Shown here: in pieces, positions 12,722 through 13,889 of the stretch | Layout: each line of letters begins with the position of its first letter | Numbering within the stretch: position 1 is the stretch's first letter | NCBI GenBank assembly: GCA_014380105.1 | Contig: JACMKL010000718.1 | Span: 1 to 13,889 of the forward strand | Direction: 5' to 3' | DNA length: 13,889 nt | Source of the DNA: Candidatus Melainabacteria bacterium | Lineage (GTDB): Bacteria > Cyanobacteriota > Vampirovibrionia > Obscuribacterales > Obscuribacteraceae | Program-made: the position numbers and the translations under genes | The notes under the pieces: generated by a model | The model's database searches: none | Told to the model about the DNA's origin: nothing | Seen by the model: only the letters and a program-made list of their open reading frames with translations

Positions 12722-13889
12722 CCTTTTTTCCCTGCGCCGCCGCCCATCATGTCTCGTATATGGAAAGCGATTTGCAAGTTGAGCAAAACTTCTTGTGAGT
12801 CGATATCCACTTTTAAGATTTCTGCGATTTGCTCAAGCCTATATCTGAGCGTATGCCGGTGAATGAATAGCGCTCTGGCAGCCGAATTGAGATTGGCACC
12901 TTCGGCAAGGTAAACACGTAAACTTGATACCAGTTCACTTTCCCACTCTTCATCATATGATTCGAGAGGCTCGATGTTTTCTTCGCAAAAACGCGCCAAT
13001 TCGGGATGGTCGATCATCAAGTAAAGTAGGCGTTTAATACCCAACTCGCCATAGCCAATCGTGAATTCCTTGTCGCCGTGCACCATTGAGCCGACAATCA
13101 AAGCCTGCCTGGCCTCTCTATAGGCGTCAGGCAAGTCGAGTGTGGTATCAGCCATGCGACCCGCACCAATTTGAATACGCGCGTCAGCACCACCGGGTTT
13201 TAGCTTGATCAATTCGCGCACATTCTGCTTTAGCGCTTCCGCTTCTTTCTGCCAGGTCATTTCCGACTTGGTCAAATAAGGCATTACCACGGTGGCAGTT
13301 CCTTCAATTTCTGTGAGAATGCCTTGCTCCTCGGGCAAACCGCCAATCGCTATCGGTTGACCCTGCGCATTCAGGGCAATTACAGAGAATGCCAGAATGC
13401 CGTCGCTCAAATCAAAACCATAATGCTGCTCCAGGCGCTCCTGGTCGGAGGCTGAGAGAGTGCCGCCCAAAAGAAGATCCTTCAGCAAATTCTTTTGAGT
13501 AGCTGCAAAAACCGGTCCATCATGGCGATTTTTGTGAAACTCCATCATAGCGGCGAGCGCGGCCGGGCGGAGCAATTCTGCAATCGCTTCGGTGTCGTCG
13601 TTCGGGCGCACCATAGATGAAATGTAACCAGCGACATTCTCGCCGAGCAAAATGGGCGCTACCAATCGTCGACCGATTTTTAGAGCAGGAATAACCCAGT
13701 CACGTCCTTCATGGCTGTCCGCACTTTTAAGCTGTTTCCGCACAGCCTTGTACACTTCATCTGCGACGTTTCGCTGCTGGCTGGCTGCGGTTCCACCCAT
13801 ATTTTTTGATGCCATCAGTGTAAATTGCGCAGACTCGATGCTGAGGGGGCGATTTAGCTGGTCTGATACTTCTTCAACAAGACCTTCCA
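12718..13889 (-). CDS. PucR/CdaR-family transcriptional regulator, 5'-truncated by the window edge
   Basis: Transcription factor of the PucR/CdaR type, probably sensing the metabolic state linked to the transporter genes behind it. An ATG at 13815 opens a 365-residue frame, but the frame stays open to the window edge and the extra codons look coding (LVEEVSDQLNRPLSIESA is typical of the start of the N-terminal sensor), so I extend it to 13889 and treat the true start as outside. Numbered from that ATG: GAF-like sensor part to about residue 95 (LKIGRRLVAPILLGENVAGY), a GGDEF-like CdaR central domain (about 135-260, with IGAGRMADTTLDLPDAYREA), then the PucR-type C-terminal HTH (about 294-356: LRVYLAEGANLNSAARALFI and HRHTLRYRLEQIAEILKVD). 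The stop overlaps the PotA start by four bases (ATGA), so it is cotranscribed with, and likely controls, the transporter. Confidence 0.9.
   Translation of the reverse strand, partial: EGLVEEVSDQLNRPLSIESAQFTLMASKNMGGTAASQQRNVADEVYKAVRKQLKSADSHEGRDWVIPALKIGRRLVAPILLGENVAGYISSMVRPNDDTEAIAELLRPAALAAMMEFHKNRHDGPVFAATQKNLLKDLLLGGTLSASDQERLEQHYGFDLSDGILAFSVIALNAQGQPIAIGGLPEEQGILTEIEGTATVVMPYLTKSEMTWQKEAEALKQNVRELIKLKPGGADARIQIGAGRMADTTLDLPDAYREARQALIVGSMVHGDKEFTIGYGELGIKRLLYLMIDHPELARFCEENIEPLESYDEEWESELVSSLRVYLAEGANLNSAARALFIHRHTLRYRLEQIAEILKVDIDSQEVLLNLQIAFHIRDMMGGGAGKKG

Overview
The window is ordinary, densely coded bacterial chromosome of moderate GC. It has no rRNA, tRNA, insertion sequence or CRISPR array. 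Several features would fit a non-photosynthetic cyanobacterial relative (Melainabacteria / Obscuribacterales type): a DICT sensory domain in front of a diguanylate cyclase, kinesin-light-chain-like TPR repeats, a Tat lipoprotein transporter subunit, and small lineage-restricted proteins. This placement is a low-confidence inference, because no marker gene is present.

Positions 1-3652 (+) are the 3' part of a peptide/nickel-type ABC importer operon. It holds the C-terminal part of the solute-binding protein, a DppB-like permease and a DppC-like permease with a large extracytoplasmic insertion. Two small overlapping genes follow: a membrane-anchored four-cysteine mini-protein and an acidic soluble protein. 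No transporter ATPase is present. The operon ends in a strong hairpin at 3666-3706.

Positions 3653-4025 lie between convergent genes and contain no convincing protein gene. On the minus strand they carry the best sigma-70 promoter I can see in the window (TTGACC, 17-base spacer, TATAAT). It is preceded by two 11-bp-phased CTTAA repeats and points at about 165 nt without an ATG that end at the hairpin. This is a candidate small RNA.

Positions 4026-7946 (-) encode one giant signalling protein: DICT domain, Pro/Gln-rich linker, three GAF-like domains, an intact GGDEF domain with an I-site, and an HD-GYP domain that has lost most of its metal ligands. A divergent unit at 8067-9883 (+) encodes a SAM-dependent methyltransferase and a TPR protein.

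A 320-bp gap then carries a promoter and a perfect 18-bp dyad in front of a small secreted cationic protein (10204-10401), which ends in a classic terminator.

Positions 10475-13889 (-) are a tightly coupled operon reading leftward: a PucR/CdaR-type regulator that runs off the right edge, a PotA-type ATPase and a PotD-type Tat lipoprotein. The ATG/TGA overlap and the TAA-TTG junction behind a perfect Shine-Dalgarno show translational coupling. No PotB or PotC permease lies between or downstream of them in the window.
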